Part shown: piece by piece, positions 34,441-47,269 of the stretch
Position numbering within the stretch: position 1 is the first letter of the stretch
Layout of the letters: every line of letters starts with the position of its first letter
Notes under the pieces: model-generated
Seen by the model: the letters and a program-made list of their open reading frames with translations, nothing else
Databases searched by the model: none
What the model was told of the DNA's origin: nothing
Translations under genes and position numbers: made by a program
DNA from: Clitoria ternatea
Lineage: Eukaryota; Streptophyta; Magnoliopsida; Fabales; Fabaceae
NCBI GenBank assembly: GCA_037962975.1
Contig: CM075669.1
Coordinates: forward strand, 245,681,351-245,745,350
Length of the DNA: 64,000 bases
Direction: 5' to 3'

Positions 34441-34740
34441 ATAACATAGTGGTAATTTATTTTTACCGTAGTAACTTATTCATAATAGTACTAGTATATT
34501 AATGGTTTAAGAGTGCTAAAAAGAATAAACTAAATAATCATAAAAAGACTTTAGAAGAAAATATTATTACCTTACACCTCCGGCAGAATCTCTTTTAACC
34601 AAAAGAATTTACTCCCTACTAATTTCTTACGCACTATCTCTCTAGATTCTTTCTCTAATTTTGGTGTGGAAATGTTGTAAATAAGTCATCTATTTATAGG
34701 AAGAGAAATTTACTATTTAAGATTACTTAATTATTTATTT

Positions 34741-34905
34741 TACTATTCATAATATGAGTATTTACCCACCGATCACTATTCATGATATGAGTATTTATCC
34801 ACCGGTCACTATTCATGATGTAAGTATTTATCCACTGGTCACTATTCATGATGTAAGTATTTACCCACTGGTCACTATTCATGATGTGAGTATTTACCAA
34901 CCGAT
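34741..34905 (+). repeat. 33-bp tandem repeat, five copies
   Basis: Units start at 34741, 34774, 34807, 34840 and 34873. Each reads CACTATTCATGATGTAAGTA and then a TTACCCACTGGT-like end, with a few substitutions. A sixth partial copy may follow. Confidence 0.92.
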
Positions 34906-35386
34906 GATGTAAGCGATGATGTCGGCAGTGACATTTCGGTTATTTTCTCAAATATTTATTAAAAAATTCAAAAAATTTCAAAAAATCATAAATAATACAT
35001 AGATCAAAAAGTTCTAAAGAACCATATTCTAATTCCTTCAAATTTTTATTTTAAAATTCTAATAAGAGTTAAATCTTAAATATGTAAAAACATAAATATA
35101 AGAACATAAAATATAAATTGTGAATAATAAAGATATCAAAAATTCTTAATATAATTTTCTTAATTAGTGAATACTAATTAAGTTATTTTAAAATCTTTGT
35201 TAAATATACATATTTTTATTTTATTATTATTTCATTTTATTTTTTTAAAAATAATTTAAATATAAGTACCAAAATTTTATTAAAATATTAATTAGTTAAA
35301 AATCAACTAACTAATAATAAGTATTTTCTCATTAAGGAGATATTAATATCTATTTTTTATTTGAGTAAAAAAAATAGGATGTTACA

Positions 35387-37284
35387 CTATGTTTCTTCTA
35401 GACTCATATCAACTCTTTTTGTTACTATAGTTATCTTGTACTTATCTAATTTATAAATTGAAATATTTCAAAACTATATATAAAAAATAGAAATTAAAAG
35501 GATATATTAGTTGGAAAAAGAGGAGCAAGTTTGTAAAAAAGAGAAATAACATAAATAAAGATCAAATAATAGAAAGAGTGATACATAGAAAAGAGAAGAG
35601 AGGTAAAGAAGAGGGAAAATAGACATAGAAAAAATATGTTATTTTATTCATAAGGAGGTATTTATATAAATAGAAAAAGTTCTTAATATATAAAAACTTA
35701 GAATATAATATTCCATAAATATTCTAATATACATAATAAAAGAATAACATATCAAAACATATCATCTTCATAAGAAATTAAATCATGTCTGAATATTCCT
35801 AACAAATTTACGTTAGTGCAAATATTAATATTTAATGTTATGTATACTTTACTAATTATACTTTTAGTGGGGTGTTTGTGTATTTCCCAACTTTTGAACC
35901 CACGTCTAAAACAACTCTTACTAGCTTGTTTGCTTCATTGTTGAGCTCCGTTAACGGCAAAGAAATTGAGCTTCCCTAATCAGTGTCCTTTGTCGTCGCG
36001 TTTGGCTCAGTGCTCCTTCTCTGTCGCGTTCGGCTTCCTCTGTTGGTGGATCACAGAACTTCGTTTTGGAGTGGTTGAGTGACACCTTCCCAAAGCCACC
36101 TTTGTTTCCTTCTCCGCGGGTTGAAACCCATCCCGTGTCGACTTTGCCCTTACCTCCCCTTTAAGGTTCAAGGTTCCATTCTTAGACTTGTGAAGAAGCC
36201 ACGATTGAAGCTTTTAATATTATATTTATATATATAATTAATAAGATAAAATATTATTTACAATATATATTATTATAGTAATATACATTTTATACATATA
36301 TTTTATTCATAATATTATAACATTATGAAAAACTAAGTTAACTTTTTTTATTATAATTTTAATAAAGTATTTTAATATGTTTTATTAATAATAATTATTA
36401 ATAAATATATTTTTTTCATATAATTTTTAAATGGAATATTTTAATATAGGATTAAATATTAATTACAATAAATATACTATTTTACCACTTCTTTTAACTA
36501 ATCCCCATTTTAGTAATTGTTTACTTAAATTTCATTTTCCTATATACCAAGTTTACTAAACATTTTTCAACCAAACACAATCACTATTTTCCAATCAACT
36601 TTTATAAGAAAATATTCAAATACAAATAATTGTTTTTAAAACTCCAATTTTAAACTCTAGTTTTCGTAACCCTATTACATAAACTTTACTCTTACTTTAA
36701 ACTAAACGAACGCACGTTAACTAAAACTTTTTAAAACAGGTTTTTTCACCAAAGCTTTCCGTGTACTGATTAGAGTAATAAATGTAAATTATTACGCTAG
36801 TGGGGGTAGGTAGAGGGAAGTGACTTCATTTGAGCTTCAGGTGTGATAAGCCAGAATCTGCATTTAATATAAGAATTGATTACTACTACAATCTACATGC
36901 AATTCAATTGATTACTACTACAAATTACATGCAAACACACATCATTTCATTCCGGAGATTGTAATTTTAAAAAAAAAACTCCAATAATTGGTTTGGGTGT
37001 CCCATCCCTTCTCAAGTGAGAACCTTTTCCTCCCAAAAAAAAAAAGCACTTAGCCTTTATAGCACTCTTGACTTTTTTCCCCTTACAAAATCAATGTCCT
37101 TATCATACTGCATCTTTTGGACTTTTTGGTTTGGTTTCATAGCCATCATTTCACGTATGGTTGGTTCCAGTTGGGCATGGCTAGTTAAAAACAAGGTTTT
37201 GTTTGATTATTAAGTATTGAAAGGTTAGATATGCAGAGGGTATTCAGATATATTTTTAATCGAAGTGAAATTTCTTTTTCACTA
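35387..37284. other. AT-rich intergenic DNA with one GC-richer island
   Basis: Mostly AT-rich. From about 35880 to 36200 base composition rises (CTTTGTCGTCGCGTTTGG, CTCCGCGGGTTG) without an open frame or motif I can name; it could be a degraded exon or transposon piece. No gene supported. Confidence 0.45.
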
Positions 37285-37760
37285 TTTTTTATACTGATTC
37301 AGTGAAAATCCAATATTATTGAACACTAGTTTAGTGAAAACTCAATACCTTTTAACTTTGCGATATGAGGTCTTCTGAACGTCGGCTCAGGAACATGTGG
37401 TGGTATCTTCAAAGACTCTCCAACAATTAAGTCAATACGGATTTATGAATATTGAAGCATTAAGAGTGATAGAAAGGACTTACGATACTTGATTTATTAT
37501 GAATGATATTTATAGCCTAATAGAGATCTACCTCTTGACACTTGAGAGGTTCACACTGCTTTTTTTAAGCAAGTTACAAATTTTGCTTAGAAGCTCTGAC
37601 ATGTCGGGATCCATTCAGTAAACATTTCGGTTGTTTTACCAACCGTGTCTTAGTTATCTTTGTACTCACATCATTTGCCCTTACCTGTCTTCTTAGGTGA
37701 GATGATCCTACTATTTAACAGAGTTTCGACTGTCTTGAACAATGTGAAAGATCAATATAA
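37285..37760 (-). repeat. Probable diverged LTR remnant upstream of the kinase gene
   Basis: The order of short blocks mirrors the inverted Tat LTRs at 30758 and 60285: a pair of CA-CTAGTTTAGTG-like phrases, GGTGGTATCTTCAAAGACTC, AAGTCAATACGG, then about 75 bp later a TATTTATAG TATA-like site (reverse) at 37507-37514. Similarity is weak and interrupted. It lies about 400-860 bp before the kinase start codon, within its likely promoter. Confidence 0.4.
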
Positions 37761-38147
37761 CCTTTAAATTTCTTTTATTTTCTCAACTCCATTTCCTCAG
37801 CTGCAAACCAAACATCCGCTTACTTTAATGACAAGTTGACAACACCGGCTCAAAATGGACTAAGTTTCAGAGAAGAAGTGGCAATTCCGTTATTCTAAAC
37901 AAAACTGTGTCTGATTTATTCAAAATCAAATGCATGCTATCAGTTAGTTACTTACTACTTACTGCTACTACTTTAGTTTAGTAACATTGTCACAACCTCA
38001 AACACCTCACATTCAAAATCCTCTCTTATTTTACTTCCAAAGAAACCTTAAATTCCTCATTCACTTCCGGCCACCGCTTACGGCGGCTCCATGCGTTTCC
38101 CGTGCTCTTCCACCACCACCCTCAGACACTGCCACCACCGCTGACGG

Positions 38148-41100
38148 ATGGGTTGCGCGCTTCGAACGCCGGCGGATTCCGGCGAACGTCGCCGGCATGA
38201 CGGTGAGGCTGATGACGGAGGCACTAATGTCGTCAGGGTTCGTGAGAGGAAGAGGAATCCGCATGCTGGCGAATTATCCGGCGTAATTTCGGCGCCGGAG
38301 CGCCGAAGACCTCCACTTGATTCATTCACGGCGGCGAGCTCCCAGGGTGGTTGGCCGCCATGGTTGATGGCCGTCGCCGGCGACGCTATCCGAGATTGGA
38401 CTCCTCGCCGAGCCAACACGTTCGAGAAGCTTGCTAAGGTACAAGGTGCCTTGAACTTCGAAGCTCAACACCATTTTCCAAAAGATGTAACTAAATTTGG
38501 TCTCGAGATTATATGTTAGTTCCTGAAATCTAAGAGTCTTAATTTAACTATTTAAGAATTGACTTTAGAAAAAGTAATTATGCCAGTCATTTTTATTTTT
38601 TTACACTTAGAAATAAATAATTAGTTGAACGTGGTTTTTTTACATATACTTTATTTGGAGTTAAACATAGTTATACTTGTCTTAACAGACTAGCAAAATT
38701 TGTGTTTAGCATGACATAAAGTATTCACATAAAATGTTGGGAAGAGGAGGATTCGAACCTGATTAAAAAAAGTTGTCTTAATTACCTTTAAAGTCATAAT
38801 GTGATTCGTGTTGATAAGTCAAGGTTAAAATAAGGTTTTTAAAATGCTAGAGATTACAATGTGGATTAATTTGAGATTTATTCAAAAATAAAAATTAATG
38901 TTTTGTTTGCGATGTTGTTTAGATTGGGCAAGGGACGTATAGCAATGTGTATAAAGCAAGGGATCTTGTTACCGGGAAGATAGTGGCATTGAAGAAAGTT
39001 AGATTTGACAATTTGGAGGGGGAGAGTGTGAAGTTTATGGCCAGAGAGATTCTTGTTTTGAGGAAACTTAATCACCCCAATGTTGTAAAGCTTGAAGGTT
39101 TGGTTACTTCTAGAATATCATCAAGTTTTTACCTGGTTTTTGAGTACATGGAGCATGATCTTTCTGGACTTGCAGCTGGCTTAGGTGTCAAGTTTTCTGA
39201 GCCTCAGGTACCACTATTTTATACTCACTTTTAACAATTTTGAGAGACATGGGCATCTTCCTTTAGTTTTCATATCCATGCATTGTTTTAAGCATTTTAC
39301 TTTTTATTTTTTGTATGTTGTTTTCATCTTCCTTTTAAGCTGATGGACTTGCCTTGAAATTTCCTACATCACATCACTTCATAAAATGAGCTTAGTACTT
39401 TAATTAGGAAATTTTGCTTTCACTGATGATGAAACTCTATTTACTTCTAAGTAATGTCTACTTTTGTGTTTCAAATTCCATCTAATCCAAATGGATTATT
39501 TGGTTGTTATGCTGAATTAATGATATATTATGTTTAGTTATAATTTATCCCTTGCTTAAATTGATAGTAGAATTTGTGTGTCACGGAGGGAGGTTGGTAA
39601 CTTTACATTGGATACTGTTTCAATGAAACTGTTAAATGTTACAGAGTGTACTTATTCCTTGCTTCATGGAGGTATTTACATTTAGTACATGGTGATGTCA
39701 CATTGAGAACTGGGACCTTTTGTAGCATAAAATATAAGGGATGTGGAATATTTCATATTAAAGTTGTACAGAAAGGCTGATTATTTCTCAGTATGTTCTT
39801 CATGACAGGTCAAATGCTATATGAAGCAATTGCTGTCTGGCCTTGAGCATTGCCACAGCCAAGGTGTGTTGCACCGTGATATTAAGGGTTCCAATCTGCT
39901 TATTGACAATGAAGGAATTCTCAAAATTGCAGATTTTGGACTGGCAACTTTCTATGATTCTAAGCAAAAGCATCCCATGACTAATAGAGTTGTGACCCTT
40001 TGGTATCGTCCCCCTGAGCTTCTTCTTGGGGCTACATCCTACGGTGTAGGTGTTGACCTCTGGAGTGCTGGCTGCATCTTGGCAGAGTTGCTTGCTGGAA
40101 AGCCAATCATGCCGGGCCGAACAGAGGTGTCGCTCTTTGTATAGTTCCATGAGTGGTTTCATATCAAATTTTAAATGCAGCTGCAATGACTTCTTATCTG
40201 TTCTCAATTATATCTTATCAGTTGTGATGCATCAACTTGATTTTCGTTCATAATTCTTCCATACTTCAAATCACTTTTGGGGCCTTGCATGTAGGCAAGG
40301 TTCTTTCTTTCCCCATTTTACTGTGAAGTTCTTCGCTCACCAACCAAGTTGATAAGTGGCTCATGTTGGACAGTTTCATCAACTTGATTACTTTGTCTGT
40401 CGATCGGTTAATGGCGCTAATGACTAATCTATAATCATGCTGGACCGCTGACCAGACATGGTTTAATGGACTAAAGACAGAAACCAGATTGAAGTTAAAG
40501 ATTAAATAGAAGCAACTGAAGATGTAAATCTTAGTTTATAAAAAAAACTCACTGTAAACTGGTTTAAGTATTTGAAGTTTTGAACATTGTACCCTCTAGC
40601 AAGCTTTAGGAAATTGATTTAGCATCAAATTTATGCATTCATATTTTTTTCCCTATATCTTGCAATGCATATTTTGTTAAAGATATATATGACTGAATTT
40701 TGGATTGCTTTTACATAGGTTGAGCAGCTGCACAAAATATTTAAGTTATGTGGCTCTCCATCTGACGCGTATTGGAAGAAATATAGATTGCCAAATGCTA
40801 CACTCTTTAAGCCACAACAACCGTACAAAAGATGCATCTCAGAAGTGTTCATGGATTTTCCATCTTCTTCATTATCTCTAATCGAAACTCTTCTTGCAAT
40901 TGATCCAGATGATCGCGGCACTACCTCAGCTGCTTTAAATAGTGAAGTGAGTGATCACTATGGTATGGTTAACATTTGTATTTGAGACGGCATGTATTCA
41001 CAGCTGTTTTGTGTTTTCTGTCGGCAGTTCTTCACCACTGAGCCCTATGCTTGTGAACCATCTACATTACCGAAATATCCTCCTACCAAAGAATTGGATG

Positions 41101-42118
41101 TAAAATTGAGAGAGGAAGAAGCAAGAAGGTTCCTGTTATTCTATTATGGTCTTTGATGACCAATAGACAGATTTTGTCTTGGTGTGCCCATTAAAGCTTT
41201 ATTGCTTTTCTTGTTTTATACCCTTTCAGGCAGAAAGCTTTAAGTGGAAAAGCTAACGCAGTTGACGGTCCTAGAAGAGTTAGAGTACGCGAGCGTGGTT
41301 TGACCATTCCAGCACCAGAAGCCAATGCTGATATCCAAACAAACTTAGATGTATGCTAGATGTTTCTGTTTTGTTTGTCTTCTGCCCCATACTTACTTTA
41401 TCTTTGTTATGTTGTTGATGTGTTTAATTTTCTGTTCCTTCTACACAATCAAGTTCATGCACACATTTTTATGCATATCTTAAATCCGAGCTTCCTGTTT
41501 ACTTTATATGCATGCACTAATATTCATGATATTCTTGGCAGTTGCATGATTTCATGATAAAATTTTCTATCAATTACAAGGCTTCCTGGAACTTGAGACC
41601 TAGATTCTTTAGCATCTTTTGCTTAGGATTCTCTGATCATAGGCTAGCTTGGCATTAAAATATATCTCTTTTGTTCTTTCAATATATAGAACTTTGTGAT
41701 AAATTTTGTTTTGATGTGATGGTCCTTCTCATGGTTCCCCTAGCATTGTCTTGCCGCATTGAGCAACATGACATGTGCTTTCTCACTGACTTTTCAGAGG
41801 TGGAGAGTTGTGACACATGCAAATGCAAAAAGTAAGAGTGAGAAATTTCCACCCCCTCATCAGGATGGAGCTGTTGGATATCCACTAGATGCATCTAATA
41901 AAGGAACCGTTTCATTTGGAGCCACTGAAACTTCCTCTGCCTCTGCCATGTTTGATTCAAAACCTTCTGGATCAGTTAAAAGTCATGCTGCTGCTGCCAG
42001 AGACAAAGAGAGGAAAACTGAAAAAGCAGACTCCCAGATTGCATCATCTTGGAAATTTATGCGTGTATTCAAGCTAGCAAAGTTTGGCCATTCATTTGAT
42101 TCATTGTTTAGCAAATAA
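38148..42118 (+). CDS. CDK-like serine/threonine protein kinase (At1g54610-type), 7 coding exons
   Basis: Exons: 38148-38438, 38923-39207, 39809-40126, 40719-40946, 41028-41128, 41230-41350, 41798-42118; all introns are GT-AG and the total is 554 residues. The N-terminus MGC is a likely myristoylation/palmitoylation signal, typical of this plant cdc2-related group, and decides the start. Kinase features: glycine loop IGQGTYSNVY (98-107), Lys121 in VALK, SVKFMARE in place of PSTAIRE (Glu139), HRDIKGSN (214-221), DFG (234-236), Thr250 at the CDK activation-loop position, and VVTLWYRPPE. A long basic C-terminal tail follows. It should transfer phosphate from ATP to Ser/Thr proteins; the cyclin partner and substrates are not known from sequence. 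Intron phases are 0 except exon 5/6 (phase 2). All catalytic residues are present, so the gene looks functional. Confidence 0.93.
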
Positions 42119-42669
42119 TGTGTTTTCTTTGGAATTTGGCATCGTAGAATGAGGAAAGGAATGACTGATGCCCTGGTAAATCATTTTTGTCCCTGCAGTG
42201 TGGATTTTATTTTATTTTTTAGCCCTTTGTTGATCCCATTGTTTTGTATTTCATTTAACATACAAGTCTGTGTTGTATAATGTGCTACGGTAGATCATTA
42301 GATTTGTATATTCAAAAATGTTCTTTGTTCCACACCCAAGGGAACGTCAGTGTTAGGAAGAAAAGAAAGAGAAAGCAATGGATGCAATGTATGGTAAAAA
42401 AACAAACATCAGAAGTGTAAGGTTGGTGTAAAAATTAAGGTATGAAAATATTATATTGTTTTTTAAGAGAATAACATTTTCACTCCAGTACAGTTTTTCT
42501 AGGGTGCATAACATTATAATTGTTCAAATTTGCTAGAAAATGATAATAAAAAAAAATAGTTTTCATATTTAATGTTTTTTAATCACTTTTTATGTAATTG
42601 TAAATTTAAAATATATTGAATGTCAAAGCTAGTTGATGTTTTAAATTGGCTTAGTATAGTTTGTATCAT

Positions 42670-42711
<42 letters not shown>

Positions 42712-43606
42712 TCCTGCATTCTATTCAGATTCTAATCAAGTTTTCTTTCTCAACTAGCAACTAGGATCCTCTCTAGTTCTCGAATTGTAGTTTTTTTTTT
42801 TCGAATTGTAGTTCTTCTAGTATATTTTCTACCATTATATCAAAACTTTTGTTGGTTGCATCATATTGAAAGATTAAGCCGACAAAAAAATAACTAACAT
42901 TGATTACAACAGAGATTAAAAAGAAAACCAATTAAACCTAGAACAATCATGAAAAAAATACTCCATTTATAGTTTCAACGATAGCAAATAATAAGACAAT
43001 ATTAGAACTAGTCTACCTCAATTCTCATAGTTAAACCAATCAATATACAAAATGAGTATTAATCATAAGATAATTTCATTTCCAAAACTTTATTTTCACA
43101 ACTATTTTTTAACATCCATATCATATACATCATTTCTTTACCCTATTTCACTAAATATAATTATACCTATTGAATTTCAACAGAACTGAATTTAAAGTTC
43201 TAGATATTAGACTCGAAACTGCTGATTAAGATACAACAATATCTTCTCAGTTGATTTTCCGTACTGAATTTATTCTATTTAAATCCTTCCATACAATTAA
43301 ACTTAAATACCAAATCAATAAGACGCTTTACTAAGTAGATTGTCTCGTGCAAATCATTATCAAAGTCACTATCGGAGCTTCCATCACTAACTTGTACTAT
43401 AGGAGAAAATTAACAGACTTGTTACTTTCTCACCATGATGCAATTGTGACCAAGAGAATCTGAAGCAAGTACTAATAACTCAATAAGAGCACGATATCAA
43501 GTTTCTAACTGTCTCAGTAGGGATTGCTGTAATTCTTTCCTAAGCTATGTAGTATAAAAGCCAAGCTAAACAATGAAAAACCGTGTCTCAAGAAAGTTTC
43601 TGTAGA
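42119..43606. other. Kinase 3' flank and spacer
   Basis: Probable 3' UTR for the first 200-300 bp, then AT-rich spacer between two convergent genes. It contains a (TA)n microsatellite at 42675-42708. No gene supported. Confidence 0.5.
42675..42708 (+). repeat. (TA)n microsatellite
   Basis: About 16 TA units preceded by TACATACA. Confidence 0.9.
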
Positions 43607-43612
43607 CCCCCC

Positions 43613-43643
<31 letters not shown>

Positions 43644-43645
43644 AA
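43607..43645 (+). repeat. Homopolymer pair: 27 C followed by 12 A
   Basis: An uninterrupted C run at 43607-43633 then A at 43634-43645. A second A run of about 14 lies at 43682-43696. It lies about 360 bp past the stop codon of the BPC gene, possibly in or near its 3' UTR (G-run then on the sense strand). Confidence 0.95.
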
Positions 43646-44007
43646 TTCAATTTTGTAACTGATAATTAATAAAAGGATCACAAAAAAAAAAAAAAATTCC
43701 CTACGCAAAGGATTCATTAATGAACAGGCAAAGAAAAAAAGATGCAGGGAACAAAGGGTGTCTACTTCTGGCACATTTACACAAAGATACTTTACAGCTA
43801 TCCCATTCAACATCAGGATCAAAAGTTGGGTCTAGCCATATCAGTAACTGAAAATATAAGCATGGGGGGAATGACCGTCTATTCAAAAATCACCTGTGTT
43901 CACAAAATTCAAGCATACTGTGCATATCAAAGCATGTTTTCGGTTAAAGGCCAGTGCAAGGGGTCCAAAATGGAACACATGATTTGATACAAATCAATGT
44001 CAGCAAG

Positions 44008-45054
44008 CTACTTGATAGTGATGTAGCGATTTGTTCCATGTCTGGCCCAATATTCCTTAAGATCCAACGGTATTGATAAATCATGACCTTCTGATGCCAA
44101 CCTACTGAGAAGTCTTGTAAAGACACTTCCACTCATCTTCCGCCCTCCAATGCGGGCGTGGCGCTTGTTCGGAAGTTGTGGTAGTGGATACATGGACAAT
44201 GTCGTGGTACAACACGATGACTGCCATCCACCATTCCCCCATTTGTAGCACTGGCGCGGTACACCAGTGCATGTGCAAACGGGGACTGGCATGATTGTTT
44301 CATCAAATGCAACCAAATTCAGGCCAACATCCTGCCTATCCCATTCAGATCTGATCTTTGTGCCTTCAGAACAAGCCTGCCTATTTAAATCCTCACCAAT
44401 TTTCTTTACTTTGCTAACTGACTTTGATGCCTTAGAGTTAATTACTCTGTTCTCCTTTGTTCTCTTCGCTTGAGATCTGACAGCTTCAGAAGTTACAATA
44501 GTCACCGGGGAGGCATCCCTTATTATATCCTTTGTGTTGTATGCAGCGTCTGTCAAGTTAGAAAGATGGTTTGCAGAATGGTGCATCCGCTTTGATCCAC
44601 GTTGAATTCCACTGCCGAATGGATAGTTGACAGTGGTGTTCCGATTCTGAAGGGCTGCTAGGGCATTATCCCGTTCCAATAGGGCATTATCCCTCTGAGC
44701 AAGTGCTTCATCCCTCTGACGAATGGCTGCATCTCGAGCAGCCAAGGCTTCATTCTTTTCAGATATAGCAGCCTCCAGTTCAAGTTCTAAAATGGCAGCC
44801 TGCCTTTCAGCCATAATGGACCTAATTTTCTTATTCATAACTAGTGCATTCGGTTCCTTTACTTGATGCTGGGGATCGGTATTCCACTGAACATTCAGAA
44901 TCCAAACCAATTAATATCCAGTGACCAGCAATGCAAGTGAAAAAAACAGAAAGCATATTAAATATGTTCATTTCATTCTATTTACCGGTGAATGTGCTCC
45001 TCTGTAATATTCCATCTTATGCCTACAGTTTTCATGTTGGCGGCCATCATCCAT
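44008..45054 (-). CDS. BPC6-like: BASIC PENTACYSTEINE (BBR/BPC) GAGA-binding transcription factor, class II
   Basis: Exon 1 is 45054-44986 (23 codons, MDDGRQHENCRHKMEYYRG...), exon 2 is 44886-44008, joined in phase 0 by a GT-AG intron; 315 residues. The first exon is missed by simple ORF calling because it is short. Residues about 45-100 form an alanine-rich coiled coil (RDAAIRQRDEALAQRDNALL), the dimerisation zipper of class II BPCs. A basic nuclear-targeting region with KRTKENR and SKVKK follows. The last 90 residues are the DNA-binding domain, with five cysteines (CTC, RQCYKW, SSCC) and the conserved MSGSVFTRLLSRLASEG and WARHGTNRYITIK. BPC proteins bind GA-repeat DNA in the nucleus and help recruit Polycomb complexes. 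All key residues are present. Length suits the BPC4/BPC6 group. Confidence 0.95.
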
Positions 45055-45294
45055 CTTGCATCCAGAGGATTTTGCAACAGATGCAGTACTTGGTGCCAAT
45101 AAGTCTGAAGGTTTAATTAATCAACATTGAAAAATCTCCGGCTAAAAGGAAAATCCTGTTAACAAATGAGAAAGCAACAGCTTTGCATTAAGTCAATAAC
45201 CAAACAAATGAAAAAAAAGAACATTTCAAGAGAAATTTACAACCATAACTCATGTAGAACCATCCAGCATGTAATGATTCCAAACATTCAAATA
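45055..45294 (-). other. BPC 5' leader next to the start codon
   Basis: Possible leader-intron acceptors on the minus strand lie before the ATG, such as CCTTTTAG near 45138 and AACCTTCAG near 45105. They suggest a 5' UTR intron of several kb, but the transcript start is not proven. Confidence 0.35.
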
Positions 45295-45600
45295 CTCCCC
45301 CTGGTCCTTTTTATAAGACACAGTTTTGAAGTTTTTTGTGGCCCTTTTTATAAGACATAGTTACAATTTCTATGAAGTATTTATTGATGTTTCCTTATTT
45401 GCCCTTACTAATTATAAGTAACAAATTGTTTGAGGTGACCACATAAACTAATCAATCAAGAGAGATGTTAATATCTTCACCATTATCAAACACTTTTATT
45501 GATAGGGGTAATCTTGGAATGCTATATTATTTTTTAAGAAACCAATAAACTTAACTACCAATTAACCACTTTTATTGATGTTGATCATTCTATTAGGGAG
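45295..45600. mobile_element. Stowaway-like MITE
   Basis: 306 bp, starting CTCCCCCTGGTCCTTTTTAT and ending TATTAGGGAG, with TA at both flanks (45293-45294 and 45601-45602). TA duplication and CTCCC...GGGAG ends fit Tc1/mariner-derived Stowaway MITEs. The inner terminal repeats are diverged. It lies in the presumed leader intron of BPC. Confidence 0.65.
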
Positions 45601-45602
45601 TA

Positions 45603-47260
45603 CAATTTATAAAGAATCTAACATTTTATATGGCTGTATGGGTAGTTCTTTATTTTGTCGTTTGCACTACAGACAGAAGCAGACACAACAAGACAATCAT
45701 TCATTGGACAAAAACCTAAGGGTTAAATTGAGATTCCACCAGACTCCAATGGTGAAGTATGCTCAATCGTTCCTAATTCCATTTTATCAGCTATAGCATT
45801 TATATAATGAAATTTAAGTAGACAGTGAAAGACTTCATAACTGCTGCAATTCAGTAAAGTAAAATTCACTTGGCTATATGTTTATAATGACAAGGTTTGA
45901 CATACAACAAACTTCAATGTACACTATAAACCTGTACAATAAAACATTAAGAACATAATAGACAAAAAAAAAAGAATAAAAATAAACCAGTAATTAAATA
46001 TAACACACCAAAACATCACAAATCCTTTTTTGGGGAGAGGGAAAATCTAAAACTCCAACAACAACGAAGCCTTATCCCACTAAATACGATCGATAAATCT
46101 GAAACTCCATTTGAATTTGGCACTAACGAAAGGATCAATTTATCTGGAACGAACTGATTTTGTCAAATCCATACTTGAATAGTATCCTCCACTCCAGTCT
46201 ACTCTGGCCTAAGTAAACAAACCCTGCACCTTGCCAGCCCACAAATCTAAAACTTTCAGACTTTACTTTCACACTACTTTAGAATATCTACTTTAAATTA
46301 TTCAAAAATCGTTGCTGATTTGAATCAGTGATAAAGAATCAAAATAATAATTGTTTTCTTGAGACCCAATTTGCATTTTATGTCTATATTGTGCTTAAAA
46401 AGATTAACATATTAACAAACAATAACTACCAATCATAAAGTTATTGACAGCAATTAAAGGTAGTAAGGCTAATATTTCAAACATAATGTGTTTTTATATA
46501 CCGAATTCAACCAAATTTACAACCGGTGTCCAGAAGGAGTGTTCCTGAATGCATACAGATTTTAGGTATGTGTCTTTTTTCTCTTTCAACAAAAGTTTCT
46601 GTACACAAGATACTGATCTCTTTGTTATCACTGTTTTAGCAACATGTTGGACAAATAAAGGTTTTCACTATACAACAATAAGTAATAACTGCTTAATACT
46701 AAAGACAGAAATATAGATAAATTTTACTCAGAGAAAGGCCTCCCTACAAAGGCAGAATGCACATATTTTATGGTCAAGCCTCCAGCATATTATTTAATAT
46801 AACATAGATGTATTTTATATTTCCAAAAATTTACATCCACATATACACAACAAAGCAGGTATGACTTCCCTATCTGGACAAGTGTCTAATGCTAGTGTGC
46901 TTCTCTGTTTGAACTTTGAAATCATTCAGATGGCATTAAAATAAAAAGAAGGTGCATTCTGTAAAATTACATGCAAGCAGCCTCCCTTCTCAAATGTAAG
47001 CTAGAACCTAGAAATTTGAGGATTAGGTTAATTTCTCATCTTCGTACAGAAAGTTATCCACATTAATATCTAAATTAAGAAAATAAAGCAATATAACAAA
47101 AGGAAATCATGCAGATTTCCCAGACCATTAGTTGTCCACACAAAGTAAAGGTATTAATGACTATCAATTCACTAGGTTATTAATTATCTCAACTGACAAT
47201 CTGAAAACATTGTAATAAAAACACCGTTTGGCAAAAGAAAAATTTTCAGTTTTGCAACCA
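45603..47260. other. AT-rich stretch, presumed BPC leader intron
   Basis: No supported ORF. Could be intron of the BPC leader or plain intergenic DNA. Confidence 0.4.
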
Positions 47261-47269
47261 TTGTTGTTA

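Larger units (their letters stand above)
31743..35386 (-). repeat. 3.6-kb solo LTR, inverted relative of the 17249 LTR
   Basis: It runs from TGTAACACCC (31743) to GATGTTACA (35386). The flanks TTATG and CTATG form a 5-bp target duplication with one mismatch. Read on the minus strand it shares with 17249-29914 the start TGTAACATCCTAT, the GGGTCGCTCCCTAGTGTCGG block (about 32650-32680) and AGGGCCCACATGCAT (about 32485). No internal domain is present. It carries two tandem arrays described separately. Confidence 0.85.

Noticed and set aside
35880..36200. Possible exon or organelle-derived fragment in a GC-richer island
   Set aside because: No open frame, splice pattern or recognisable organellar gene text.
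38061..38419. Minus-strand ORFs opposite kinase exon 1
   Set aside because: High-GC shadow frames. The + strand has the MGC start, a good donor and collinear kinase exons.
38744..38757. tRNA B-box-like GGATTCGAACC in kinase intron 1
   Set aside because: No matching A box, acceptor stem or cloverleaf around it. A similar TGTTGGG..GAACT phrase near 52225 suggests a dispersed repeat, but a SINE could not be shown.
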